Source: Glandiceps talaboti | Lineage: Eukaryota > Hemichordata > Enteropneusta > Spengelidae | Assembly: GCF_964340395.1 (NCBI RefSeq) | Contig: NC_135552.1 | Location: forward strand, 16,483,194 to 16,528,193 | DNA: 45,000 nucleotides | Direction: 5' to 3' | Part shown: positions 1-25,027 of the stretch, piece after piece | Layout of the letters: each line of letters begins with the position of its first letter | How positions within the stretch are numbered: the first letter of the stretch is position 1 | Notes under the pieces: generated by a model | What the model was told of the DNA's origin: nothing | Database searches by the model: none | Seen by the model: only the letters and a program-made list of their open reading frames with translations | Made by a program: the position numbers and the translations under genes

Positions 1-403
1 AAAAACATAGTAAATTGTTTTAATGATAAAAACTAACAAATAAATACACATTTAACATCAATATGACCACTTTATACTGATTCACAAATAAAAAAAATCA
101 CAATACTTTATGAATTTAAATGTCACAATTCTCATGTAAACTTCTTTATTTTGTGATTGCAAATACTCTGAACTTCAATAATACTTATAAGTTAATACTG
201 CACTAAGAAATTTGTAAAAGTCTATAAAAAAATACGTTTGTCACCGCATTTGAAAAAAATTAAAAGTAAACTTTTCTGTTGTAAGTATAGTGAGAAATAT
301 TATATGTCCTTAGTCTGGGTTCTCAACAATGCCGTGTCAAATGTATCAAAATTCTCAAGATTCCTATCCAAGATCTATGAAATGAACGATAGAAAATACT
401 TAC

Positions 404-13260
<12,857 letters not shown>

Positions 13261-14074
13261 CGTGGACTGATTATAAGTTCTGTAACTACATCAATAACAT
13301 ATATTGAGATATCGTATTGATTATTCAGGCATAACACAATACATCATATAAAATACAACGCACATGACAAAGCTCTACAAAAAAGAATCTATGCATTTGT
13401 ATATACTGAAATCGACCTTATTTTATCCACCATGCATTAAACATCAACATGAATAAATCATTGTCAATATGACCTTACTCTCATTTACTGTAATGACGGC
13501 ATTTCTTTATAAATATTTATTTTTTAATCCAAAAATTTAAGATGGCACTTAAAATATCAGCAACACATAATAGACATTTATTCACATTACATCATTGTCC
13601 AATGCTGGGCAACATGATAACTACTGGTAAAAGGAAAGAAAACGTACACTACATTCCTCCGTCAAAGATATCACCATGTACGTTTCTACTGTCACTTTAG
13701 TATTTTGAACGATGATAAATACCGGTGTGTATCCCCCTGTAAAAAAACATTCCGATTCCGATAGTTTGCCCAGCCTACGACAGCTACTTACATAGATCTT
13801 AAATGTTACTACTGCCATTGGCTTGGTATGTTTGAATTGTGGCGAACGGAAAAGTTGTGTTTTACTATATTAAAAAAGGACGATAAAAAAACAATCCACT
13901 GTTTTAAAATTATGTATACATAATCACGGACTTTGACCTTTTACACGAAATACGGAAGTAGACTCCGGTGGTTTTCAAATCTACGCTGCGCGCTGCGTTT
14001 ACGGTTTATACCCTTTTAATTGAATGACAGAACAACGTAATCCCCAAATTGAAGTCCCATTGATAGTGGCACAG

Positions 14075-14189
<115 letters not shown>

Positions 14190-14286
14190 ATGTACAATTA
14201 ATTCTAGACACTGCATGTAGTTCTAGTTTAGGAGTAGAAGTGTATTTCCGTCAAAACCGTTCGACAGAATACCGTATTTAATAGCT

Positions 14287-14455
14287 GTAGACACCAATGA
14301 TGGCAAACTACCGTACTAGCCGTAGATCTCAATGGCGGCAAATACCATTATTAGCTGTAAATCTCAATGACGGCATAATACCGTATTAGCCGTAGATCTC
14401 GATGGCGGCAAAATACCATGTTAGCCGTAGATCTCAAAGACGGCATATATGCGCT
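14287..14455. repeat. 35-bp minisatellite, five copies
   Basis: Copies start at 14287, 14322, 14357, 14392 and 14427, an exact 35-bp period. The core is GTAGATCTCAATGGCGGCAA, then ATACCGTATTAGCC. The other units of the 2-kb array hold only one copy, so this is a local expansion. Confidence 0.9.
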
Positions 14456-14580
14456 TTCGACGTTTCTGATTATCTGAGCTAGGCTGTTCTAATACTTAAT
14501 ACAATTTTGTTATCATATGGCAATCATTGAAATTAATCGCAGAGAACTAGAAGTTCACAAAATGAAATAAAAAGTCAGCT

Positions 14581-14708
14581 ACTTACTCCTACAAAATCAG
14601 TCAGATGTATACCACTGTACGACTGTCTTAATAATATGTGCTGTAAGGTCAGCCTAGTAGCGCTAAGAACAACTTGAATCACGTGACAAGTAAGCCGGGG
14701 GATTCCCC
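14581..14708 (-). promoter_or_regulatory. Promoter-like module 1: kB site, CACGTGA box, splice donor
   Basis: Read on the minus strand, a GGGGAATCCCC site (14708-14698) is followed 10 bases on by GTCACGTGA (14687-14679). About 95 bases later comes a consensus donor GTAAGT (14586-14581). The first motif fits the NF-kB/Rel consensus and the second the bHLH-ZIP (USF/MiT) box. The stretch in between has no ATG near its end, so it could be a non-coding leader exon. Function is inferred. Confidence 0.4.
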
Positions 14709-16559
14709 GAATACATTCATGTATGTCTATGGAGAGTGTAACCCCCGGATAAAAAGTTCAACTATGGTACTGCTCCGGTGGTTTTCCTCTGTGTCTGCGT
14801 ATGTCTAGAAATACAACCTTTTTTGTATCAGGCTCAGTAGAAGACTGTCTTTACTTATCAAGGTTACCTGGCCACTCTGCTATTAAAGTTTGACTAAGTC
14901 AAGTCGTCATAATGGCCTATACCTTGTTAACCACAGCATAATGTTGAGAGCATTTTAATTCAAACATTATTATAAAAATGTAACAAAGTGTTATGATACT
15001 TTGAAACCAAAGATTATGATTCTTAGCAAAACCTTTATAATTTTGGTGTAATAATACACAGTAAATATTTGGGTAACTGTAGTTTCATGATTTGTTTAGA
15101 CTTAGAACGTGTCTCCTTCTACATCATAGCGACCACCATGCATTACTGGCTGTAGTGGTATGCAAGTCATCAACTCGGTGATTGAAGCGACATGACCCTT
15201 AATCTGCAAACGGTTGCTTTTATATCCACTGCTGTCATTTTGATTGACTAAACATGAATAATCACAGCATTTCAATCATAGGTACGGGTCTTAGCGGGGT
15301 TTTTTGTCAATTTTTTCATCATATTTATTCTATACATGCTTTTCATGGAACTCGTGAAAAGTTCCTTCAATGAAAAAGACAAGCGATTTGTCAATAGGAA
15401 TGTCATTGTTATACTTCAATATATTTTTTTCAAACGCCAGATTTGCCATATTTTGCTATTTGCTTGCATGCTCCGGTGGTTTGCCCAGCCTACAACTTTA
15501 GTAGATCTTATACTATTATGTTAGTACAGCCATTGGCTTGATATGTTTGAATTGTGGAGAAAGAACAATGTGTGTTTTACTATATTAAAACGGAAGATTA
15601 AAACAATCAATCCACTGTTACAAATAAAATCTTTAAGTGTATACATAATCACCAACTTTGACCATTTATTTACACACACTACGGAAGTAGACTCCGGTGG
15701 TTTTCAATTTCTACGCTGCCTTTACGGTTTATACTCTTGAATGGTACAACACCGAATCCCCATGTATCAAAAATCCCATTCAGCGGGGTAGGGGTTGTCC
15801 TAATCACCATCTCTCTTAATATGTACAATTAATTCTAGAAACTACATGTTGTTCTAGTTTAAGAGTAGACTATTTCCGTCAAAACCGTTCGACCAAATAC
15901 CATATTAGCCGTAGATCTCAATGGCGGCAAATATGCACTTTCAACGTTTCTGATTAAATACCGGTGTGTATCCCCCGGGAGAAGCTTTCAGACTCGGTGG
16001 TTTGCCCAGCCTACAACATAGCTACTTACATAGTAGATCTTATATGTTAATACTGCCATCGGCTTGATATATTTGAATTGTAGCAAAAGGATAAATTGTG
16101 TTTTACTATATTAAAAAGGACGATTAAAAAATCAATCCCCTGTTTCGAAATCATATATACATAATCACGAACTTTGACCTTTTACACGAACTACGGAAGT
16201 AGACTCCGGTGGTTTTCAAATCTACTCTGCGTTTACGGTTTATATATCATTTGAATGAGAGAACAACCTAATCCCCAAATCTGAAATCCCATTGAGAGCG
16301 AGGGGTACAGGTTGTCTATTTCTTAATATGTACAATTAATTCTAGATACTACTACATGTAGTTCTAGTTCTATAGAGTAGACTATTTCCGTCGAAACCGT
16401 TCGGCAAAATACCACATTTACTAGCCGTATGTAGATCTCAATGGCGGCAAATACACGTTTCTGATTTAAAATCTGAAATAGACTGTTGCTATCATATGGC
16501 AATCATTGACATTAATCGCAGAGAACAAGAAGTCCACAAAATGAAATAAAAAGTCAGCT

Positions 16560-16689
16560 ACTTACAGTCAGCTGTATACCACTTCGACGACACTGTAAGA
16601 CTGTCCTAAAAAGTGTTGTAAGGTCAGCCTAGTACTAGTAGTGCCAAGCAACAATAACTTCAATCACGTGACAAGTAAGGGGATTCCCC
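16560..16689 (-). promoter_or_regulatory. Promoter-like module 2
   Basis: Same order as module 1: kB-like site at 16689-16679, CACGTGA box at 16672-16664, donor GTAAGT at 16565-16560. The sequence just before the donor differs from modules 1 and 3, because CTCCTACAAAAT is missing. Confidence 0.4.
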
Positions 16690-18559
16690 GAATACATTCC
16701 TGTATGTCTATAATGTCTATGGAGAGTGTAACCCCCGGATGAAAAGTTCAACTACGGTATTGCTCCGGTGGTTTTCCTCTGTGTCTGCGTATGTCTAAAA
16801 CTACAAACCTTTTTGTATCAAGCTCAGTAGAAGGCTGTCGTTACTCATCAAGGTAACCTGGCCACTCTACTATTAAAGTTTGACTAAGTCAAGTCGTCAT
16901 AATGGCCTATACCTTGTTAACCACAGCCTAATGTACTTTATTGAGTGAATTTTATTTCAAACAATATTATAAAAATTTGACAAAGATTTGAAACAAGGAT
17001 TTTGAATCTTAGCAAAACCTTTATAATTTTGTTGTAATAATATATAGTAAATATTTGGGTAAGTGTAGTTTCATCATTTGTGTAGACTTAGAACTTGTCT
17101 CCTTCTACATCATAGCGACCACCATGCATTACTGGCTGTCGTGGTATGCAAGTCATCAACTCAGTGACTGAAGCGACATGACCCTTAATCTGCAAACGGT
17201 TGCTTTTATATCCACTGCTGTCATTTTGATTGACTAAACATGAATAATCACAGCATTTCAATCATAGGTACGGGTCTTAGCGGGGGTTTTTTGTCAATTT
17301 TTTCATCATATTTATTCTATACATGCTTTTCATGGAACTCGTGAAAAGTTCCTTCAATGAAAAAGACAAGCGATTTGTCAATAGGAATGTCATTGTTATA
17401 CTTCAATATATTTTTTTCAAACGCCAGATTTGCCATATTTTGCTATTTGCTTGCATGCTCCGGTGGTTTGCCCAGCCTACAACTTTAGTAGATCTTATAC
17501 TATTATGTTAGTACAGCCATTGGCTTGATATGTTTGAATTGTGGAGAAAGAACAATGTGTGTTTTACTATATTAAAACGGAAGATTAAAACAATCAATCC
17601 ACTGTTACAAATAAAATCTTTAAGTGTATACATAATCACCAACTTTGACCATTTATTTACACACACTACGGAAGTAGACTCCGGTGGTTTTCAATTTCTA
17701 CGCTGCCTTTACGGTTTATACTCTTGAATGGTACAACACCGAATCCCCATGTATCAAAAATCCCATTCAGCGGGGTAGGGGTTGTCCTAATCACCATCTC
17801 TCTTAATATGTACAATTAATTCTAGAAACTACATGTTGTTCTAGTTTAAGAGTAGACTATTTCCGTCAAAACCGTTCGACCAAATACCATATTAGCCGTA
17901 GATCTCAATGGCGGCAAATATGCACTTTCAACGTTTCTGATTAAATACCGGTGTGTATCCCCCGGGAGAAGCTTTCAGACTCCGGTGGTTTGCCCAGCCT
18001 ACAACATAGCTACTTACATAGTAGATCTTATATGTTACTACTGCCATCGGCTTGATATATTTGAATTGTAGCAAAAGGATAAATTGTGTTTTACTATATT
18101 AAAAAGGACGATTAAAAAATCAATCCACTATTTTAAAATCATGTATACATAATCACGAACTTTGACCTTTTACACGAACTACAGAAGTAGACTCTGGTGG
18201 TTTTCAAATCTACGCTGCGTTTACGGTTTATATCCTTTGAATGACAGAGCAACGTAATCCCCAAATCTGATTTCCCATTCAGAGCGATGGGTACAGGTTG
18301 TCTTTTTCTTAATATGTACAATTAATTATAGATACTACTACACGTAGTTCTAGTTCTATAGAGTAGACTATTTCCGTCGAAACCGTTCGGCAAAATAACA
18401 AGCCTTACGTAGATCTCATTGGTGGCAAATACACGTTTCTGATTTAAAATCTGAACTAGACTGTTCCAATATTTATACAATTAAGTTGCTATCATATGGC
18501 AATCATTGACATTAATCGCAGAGAACAAGAAGGTCATAAAATGAAATAAAAAGTCAGCT

Positions 18560-18706
18560 ACTTACTCCTACAAAATCAGTCAGATGTATACCACTTCGAC
18601 TCGACGACACTGTAAGACTTTCCTAAAAAGTGTTGTAAGGTCAGCCTAGCACTAGTAGTGCCAAGCAACAATAACTTCAATCACGTGACAAGTAAGGGGA
18701 TTCCCC
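18560..18706 (-). promoter_or_regulatory. Promoter-like module 3
   Basis: kB-like site at 18706-18696, CACGTGA box at 18689-18681, donor GTAAGT at 18565-18560. A further partial copy about 155 bases to the right keeps the CACGTGA box (18843-18851) but has lost the kB-like half. Confidence 0.4.
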
Positions 18707-20940
18707 GAATACATTCCTGTATGTCTATCATGTCTATGGATAGTAACCCCCGGATGAAATGTTCAATTATAGTACTGCTCCGGTGTTTTTCCTCTGTGTC
18801 TGCGTATGTTTAAAACTATAACCCTTTTTCAGTCAGGCTTAATCACGTGACAAGTAAGGGGACGAATGCATTCCTGTACGTCTACCATGTCTACGGAGCG
18901 TGTAACCCCCGGATGAAAAGTACATATATGGTACTGCTCCGGTGGTTTTGTCTGCGTATGTCTAAAACTACAACCCTTTTTTGTACCAGGCTCAGTAGAT
19001 TGCTGTCTTTACTTATCAAGGTAACATTACCACTCTACTATTAAAGTTTGACTAAGTCAAGTCGTCATAATGGCCTATACCTTGTTAACCACAGCCTAAT
19101 GTACTTTATTGAGTGAATTTTATTTCAAACAATATTATAAAAATTTAACAAAGAGTTATGATACTTTGAAACAAGAATTTTGAATCTTAGCAAAACTTTT
19201 ATAATTTTGGTGTAATAATAAATAGTAAATATTTGGGTAACTGTAGTTTCATGATTTGTTTAGACTTAGAACGTGTCTCCTTCTATATCATAGCGACCAC
19301 CACGCATTACTGGCTGTAGTGGTATGCAAGTCATCAACTCGGTGATTGAAGCGACATGACCCTTAATCTGAAAACAGTTGCTTTTATCTCCACTGCTGTC
19401 ATTTTGATTGACTAAAATATGAATAATCACGGTGTTTCAATTTATAGGTAGGGGTCTTATAAGTCAAGACTATTTTTTCAACCTTCTATGAAGTGTGCCT
19501 TTTCGTTACATGCCTTCAGGAAATATGGTACGTATTACGGATTTTTCTCTCTCATTTTTATCTCAAATTATTCTATTCCTGCATTTCATAGAATTCGTGA
19601 AAAGTTCCTTCAATGAAAAAAACACGGGATTTTTTTATCGGAATTTCACTGTTATACTTTAATATTTTTTCGAACGCCAGTTTTCCCACATTTTGCTATT
19701 TGAGCAGGTAAAGGAACTGGCGAAATATTTGTAGGCATCACTCTAGAATGACCGCAGACGTACATGATGAGTGAAATTGAATTGTAAAACAAGTTTTAAA
19801 TATTCAGACGGTTTAAACCAGGCTTACAATGTACTGGTGTCTGCGGTTCGAAACAAAAATGTTCTTTTTTTATCACGATCATGGGTAAAATATGACCATT
19901 TACAAAATGAACTAGAATTACTTAGTTAATTACGTACACTACATTCCTCCGTCATATCACCATTGTACGTTTCTACTGTCACTTTTTCATTTTGAATGGT
20001 GATAAATATCGGGGTGTATCCCCCAAAAGAAACTTTCAGCCTCCGGTGGTTTGGCCAGCCTACAACACAGCTACTTACATAGTAGATCTTATATGTTAGT
20101 ACTGCCATTGGCTCGATATGTTTGAATTGTGGAGAAAGGACAACGTGTGTTTTACTATATTAAAACGGAAGATAAAAAATAAATCCACTATTACAAATAA
20201 AATCTTTAAGTGTATACATAATCACCAACTTTGACCATTTATTTACACGCACTATGGAAGTAGACTCCGGTGGTTTTCAATTCTACACTGCCTTTACGGT
20301 TTATACTCCGGAATGGTACAACACCAAATCCCTAAGTATCAAAAATCCCATTCAGCGGGGGTAGGCGTTGCCCTAAGCACCATCTCTTTCTTAATATGTA
20401 CAGTTAATTCTAGAAACTGTATGTTGTTCTAGTTTAATAGTAGACTATTTCCTTCAAAACTGTTCGACCAAATATCATATTAGTCGTAGATCTCAATAGC
20501 GGCAAATACGCGCTTTCAACGTTTCTGATTAAATACCGGTGTGTATCCCCCCGGGAGAAGCTTTCCGACTCCGGTGGTTTGCCCAGCCTACAACATAGAT
20601 ACTTACATAGTAGATCTTATATGTTACTACTGCCATCGGCTTGATATATTTGAATTGTGGCGAAAGAATAAATTGTGTTTTACTATATTTCAAAAGGACG
20701 ATTAAAAAATCAATCCACTATTAAAAAATCGTGCATACATAATGACGAACTTTGACCGTACGAACTACGGAAGTAGACTCCGGTGGTTTTCAAGATCATA
20801 ACGTAGGTTAACGTAGTACGGAATACGGTTCGTCAGGAACTATACAAATAGTACGAAGATAACGTACTTATCGAATACGGTCCGTCACGACACTAGACTA
20901 CAGAGAACAATAAGGAATAAAATCAAATAAAAAGTCAGCT

Positions 20941-21055
20941 ACTTACACATATGACTGTTACGACATCGACGACACTGTATGACTGTGTTAATATGGTGGC
21001 AAGGTCAGCGTATTTATGCACAAACTCAATCACGTGACAAGTAAGGGGATTCCCC
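20941..21055 (-). promoter_or_regulatory. Promoter-like module 4
   Basis: kB-like site at 21055-21045, CACGTGA box at 21038-21030, donor GTAAGT at 20946-20941. The leader-like stretch is shorter and more diverged, but the three signals and their order are kept. Confidence 0.4.
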
Positions 21056-21560
21056 AAATACATTCCATGTACGTCTATCATGTCTATGGAGAGTGTAACC
21101 CCCGGATGAAAATTTCAACTATATATGGTACTGCTCCGGTGGTTTCCTCTGTCTGCGTGTGTCTAATTTATTTTGTACCATGATGGTTCCGGTGGAAGGC
21201 TGTCGTTTACGCTCATCAACGTAAAATGACAATTCTATTAAAGTTTGACTAAGTGAAGCCGTCATAATGGCCTCTACGTTGTTATCACAGCCTAATGTAC
21301 TTTATTTTCAAACATATGATAAAAATTCAACAAATGGTATGACACTTACCCTGGCGTTCCATCCACATACATAAGCGAACCAAGCACTGAACCTTCCAGA
21401 CTATGATACTTTGAAACCAATGGTTTTGAATTTTAGCAAAATATTTATACAACATTTTGGCGTAATAATACAGTAAAGAGTCTTTTAGACAACAGTAATT
21501 GTCTCCTTCTACATAGTGACCACAATGCACTGCCGGCCATGCCGCACAGGGTTATGCAAG

Positions 21561-22390
21561 TCATCAAATCATGGAAATAGTTACTGGCATCAGTCTAGAA
21601 TGAACCCAGACGTACATGATGGGTGAAATTACTTAAATCACACTGATTGTAGGATATATAACCAATTTCCTTCATATAGTCCAACTTCCGTCAACACAAA
21701 AAAAGTTTTGTCCTCGAATGGAACTGTTTCGTTCCCAAACATTAATTTTGCATCGGAGTGTTTAGTAAATGTCCTCGATAGGAAAAGGAGGCTGTACAGT
21801 GACAAATGATGTTTCAGTAATCAGATTGTAAGATTTTAATGGACTTATTATATTCATATTTTGGCTTGACATAAAAACACTTTTTACACAAATTTAAAGT
21901 GTTTTCGCAAAAACTTGGTGTACTGCTCTAAGGATTAATAGTTTGTAATGAGATCTTTTAAGTCTTGTTGTTACAAAAGTTGGTTCTAATGTTTCAAATA
22001 AAAAATCAAACATTTTGTAAATTTTCTGCTCTGTAAAAAGAAAGTTTTGTCTAAGAAAATTTAACGTTTTGCTTTGGTATTTCTATTTCGAACCACAAAA
22101 ATAATATTTTGTCCTACGAAAGAAAAGTTTTATCCTTGTATTAAACATTTTGCTCCCAAATTTAAAAATCAATTATTTATTCCACAAATTTATTGTTTCT
22201 GTGTCACCAGAAACCATTCTTCTCCCTATTTGGCCAAACGAATCAGGAATTAGGTCGAGGACAAGGGTCATACCATAATGTTGTTGGCCTATTGAAGGGT
22301 GAACAGATTGCATGACATCAACCACAATTATAAGATATCATATATACACTTGTTGGGAACCCTCAAAGTTAATGGCAAACGTACGTTGTC
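21561..22390. other. Intergenic stretch, no gene seen
   Basis: AT-rich sequence with several loosely similar TTTTGT-containing phrases, such as AAAGTTTTGTCC at about 21710 and related forms to 22150. These suggest an old, decayed repeat. No exon with good splice signals was found. Confidence 0.5.
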
Positions 22391-22391
22391 A

Positions 22392-22526
22392 GCTTACCAC
22401 GAGAAACAAGTTTACTGCTGTAGATTGCCACTGCTCCGTCCGCTGTCCTCACGCCGTAGACCGCGTGATAATAGATTCCCTTTTATGTCGTCATAATCAC
22501 GTGACCAGTCAATAAGGGGCTTACCC
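22392..22526 (-). promoter_or_regulatory. Promoter-like module 5, diverged, with TATA-like box
   Basis: This lies outside the dense array. It has GTCACGTGA at 22505-22497, a TATA-like CATAAAAGG at 22487-22479 and a donor GTAAGC at 22397-22392 followed by TGAC, as in the other modules. The kB-like site is degraded (GGGTAAGCCCC). It may be the ancestral or most distal version. Confidence 0.35.
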
Positions 22527-22908
22527 ATTCCACAGTATAGAGAGTGGTACCCCCTGATCTTTTCCTGGCGTATTGCCTTGTCAGTGCACATTTTAAAAAT
22601 AATTATTGTTGTTCGATTATTGAAATTTTATTTTCATTCAGTAGGTTGCTAAGCTCATAGATAAATGTATAATCCTTAGTAATTAGTGTTAACTTTCCTA
22701 TTTCATGACAGCAACGCTGTAGGGGAACGGGCAGAATTTACGAGGGTTGGAGGCGGGGGGGGGGGGGCCTTTGGAAAATATTTCGGTTATTTTTTTGCCC
22801 ACACCTCTCTGTAGTTTTATCCAATTCGTTTTAGACTTTGCTACAATTAGTCAATGAGTTACTAGTCTATGCATAATTAGTTTGTAATGATGAACTTGTA
22901 TGTGGAGA

Positions 22909-23412
22909 CGTAGTCTCAGTTAGATACCCAGACTGGCCGCTGGGGGCGTAGTCACGGAAGACCCTCCGGCGGCATTGTAACCGAGATAAAAAATATATTG
23001 ACTTTGTGACACACGAAGGCAAGGATATGTCTGACACATCAAATTTCAACTATACTTACCAACAAATCAGCAGGCTAGACAATTTCATGTAGACATCCCA
23101 TATGAGCTGTTACATTTATTGACACTGTACAAAAAGACCCAAGAATGTATTAGTATTTTAAACATCAACCGTAATGTTTAAAATTACCTCGCTTTTACAG
23201 AATTTCATTTTAAAAAGACAATGTTACGTCGAAGTCAACATTCTTTGGTTGTCAAATTGCTTTCTTGGTCAAAGTAAATATTCAACATTCAGAGAAAATA
23301 ATCACGCGAATTTTGAGTGAACTTACATTGATATATTGATATTGAAAGCTCTATATTGTTACATCGGGGGTGATGCCCTCAACGGCGAGAGTTTGGGTAA
23401 CCGAGACTACGT
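22909..23412. mobile_element. Candidate inverted-repeat element (MITE-like), about 500 bp
   Basis: The left end reads ACGTAGTCTCAGTTA and the right end, on the other strand, ACGTAGTCTCGGTTACCCA. Imperfect complementarity continues for about 45 bases. No transposase frame lies between. No clear target-site duplication was found, so the ends are approximate. Confidence 0.5.
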
Positions 23413-23530
23413 GTGTTATAAAATTAACGTCTTTAATACATGAATGGAACTTTCAGCTAAAGATAGAAAGTGTATACACATTTCTAACTTTCTGATTACT
23501 TAGAAAAACGAAGCGAACTGAAAATAAATA

Positions 23531-23690
23531 CAACGACAACCACTATATCGCATGTTCCAAGTTCTGTACCAGTGGAATAGACCATTTTTGCTTGGTGTTC
23601 AGGAATAACGTTACAAGATGAAACAACAAGTGTGTTCCGTGCAGACCTTTATCAGCTCGGGGCAAGGTTACGTGCGGTCACTCAATCATT
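23531..23690 (-). pseudogene. Broken copy of SLC5 exon 1 and its upstream flank
   Basis: ATG at 23585-23583 starts a frame reading MVYSTGTELGTCDIVVVV, which matches the first 18 residues of the intact gene at 36719 except at three positions (D6G, Q8E, W12C). After that the sequence has a small insertion, the frame shifts and a TAA follows with no donor in the expected place. Similarity also covers about 100 bases upstream of the ATG, so promoter and exon were copied together at DNA level, not through RNA. No copies of exons 2-15 are visible to its left. It lies 1.2 kb past the end of the intact gene on the same strand, as expected for the remnant of a tandem paralogue. Confidence 0.75.
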
Positions 23691-24752
23691 ATTTGTAATC
23701 ATAATACACATACCCATATGTTTCTCGAATTCATTTGATTTATTACAATCATAGCACTGGTTTTTTTTTATTCCATGGTTTAAATAACAGACAAAGTTAT
23801 TAAAAATCTGCAGGTATGGGCATGATCATAATGGTTGCCATACATTTGACTTAAGATTCCATCGTCAGAAATTGGAGACGATATATTGCAGACAGACATT
23901 AAAGTACAATTTTTCTTCCTTGTACTAAATATGGAATTTATATAGAGAAGCACTTCATAAGTACTTTGAACATATTACAGAAAGTTATAATTTATGATAC
24001 TAAATTTAATAACGAATTTCATCAAGTACCCAAGATGCACATTAGGCCTCGAAAAATGATTGTTAGGCATTTAGCAGTGTACCTCTAGATCTAGTATACT
24101 ATAAACAAGTTATTGGTCTAAAAATTATGCTAATTTAGTAGACAAGTACTTAATGCACACCTTGAAGATTTTGGAACCACAAAATTGACGTCTTGTGTCG
24201 TTATGTGAGTTTATTTCATACGTGTGATTCCAATAAATTGTTCACTCGACTAGTAATATCTTTACTTACTGACAATACAAATGTGATTCATTGCGTCTTC
24301 TAGCATTTTACATGTCATGTGCAAGATTATTTTTCCGGTAAGTGGAAAGCTAAGGTTGGGGGAAGGGGGTGCGTTGCCCCTGGACTTTCATTTCCTATCA
24401 AGGTCATTACATGGAGAATTAGACAGTTTTGGTGAGTCGCTGAATAAACCATCCGCCATATCTTATTGGTGTCGACGTTACTCTTACAAACATGACATTG
24501 GCGTCAGTTTGAAAACACAATTTGAAGATCATGTGGAATTTTCCTCGACTGTATTCATATGCAAAAAATGATATGGATTTGTTCACTTTACCCTCTCCAC
24601 TATTTTATACTGAGAGAATGTCATTACTCTGCACTACGAAATGCACATGCTTGAACTTGCAGTAACTCTGAACTTCTGCATCGAGTAAAAGCAAAATAAG
24701 ATATAACCAATTCCAGACAACAAACTCACAACATTACAAGATTCTAGTTTTA
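23691..24752. other. 3' flank of the SLC5 gene
   Basis: This lies downstream (minus strand) of the SLC5 stop codon and should hold its 3' UTR. A possible AATAAA signal is at 24215-24210, about 540 bases past the stop. The open frame on the plus strand at 24317-24571 has no family resemblance I can see. Confidence 0.4.
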
Positions 24753-25027
24753 TCAACGGAAATATACAATAATGCCAATTTCGACGGCGAACAATAAAAC
24801 AACATTGATATTAAGGAAATATTTCCACACCGGTTTGGTGTTTGTTGCTCGTAGTTTCTCTATCTGCTCCTCTGTTATTTTAGCACTGTCTTCGTTATCG
24901 GCCTCCGATCCAGACAACCCACATATCCAACCAAATGCTCGTTTCAATGGAGACTGGTTTCTATCATCGGTAACGTCATCATCGACTGTTTTCACCTCTG
25001 CCTTGATGTCTGTTTTGATTTCGTGCA
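24753..25027 (-). CDS. SLC5 exon 15 (residues 586-676) and stop
   Basis: Acceptor TTTTAG, then 90 codons and TGA at 24755-24753. It carries an acidic stretch with VDDDVTDD, then [12 protein letters not shown], matching the F-CGL motif of relatives. It ends with [20 protein letters not shown], then GIIVYFR, the final membrane helix. The plus-strand frame over the same bases is a shadow. Confidence 0.94.

Noticed and set aside
15336-17727. Identical 62- and 65-codon frames occurring twice
   Set aside because: The underlying DNA is identical because of a recent duplication, so the shared peptide says nothing about selection. The frames are broken in the older units.
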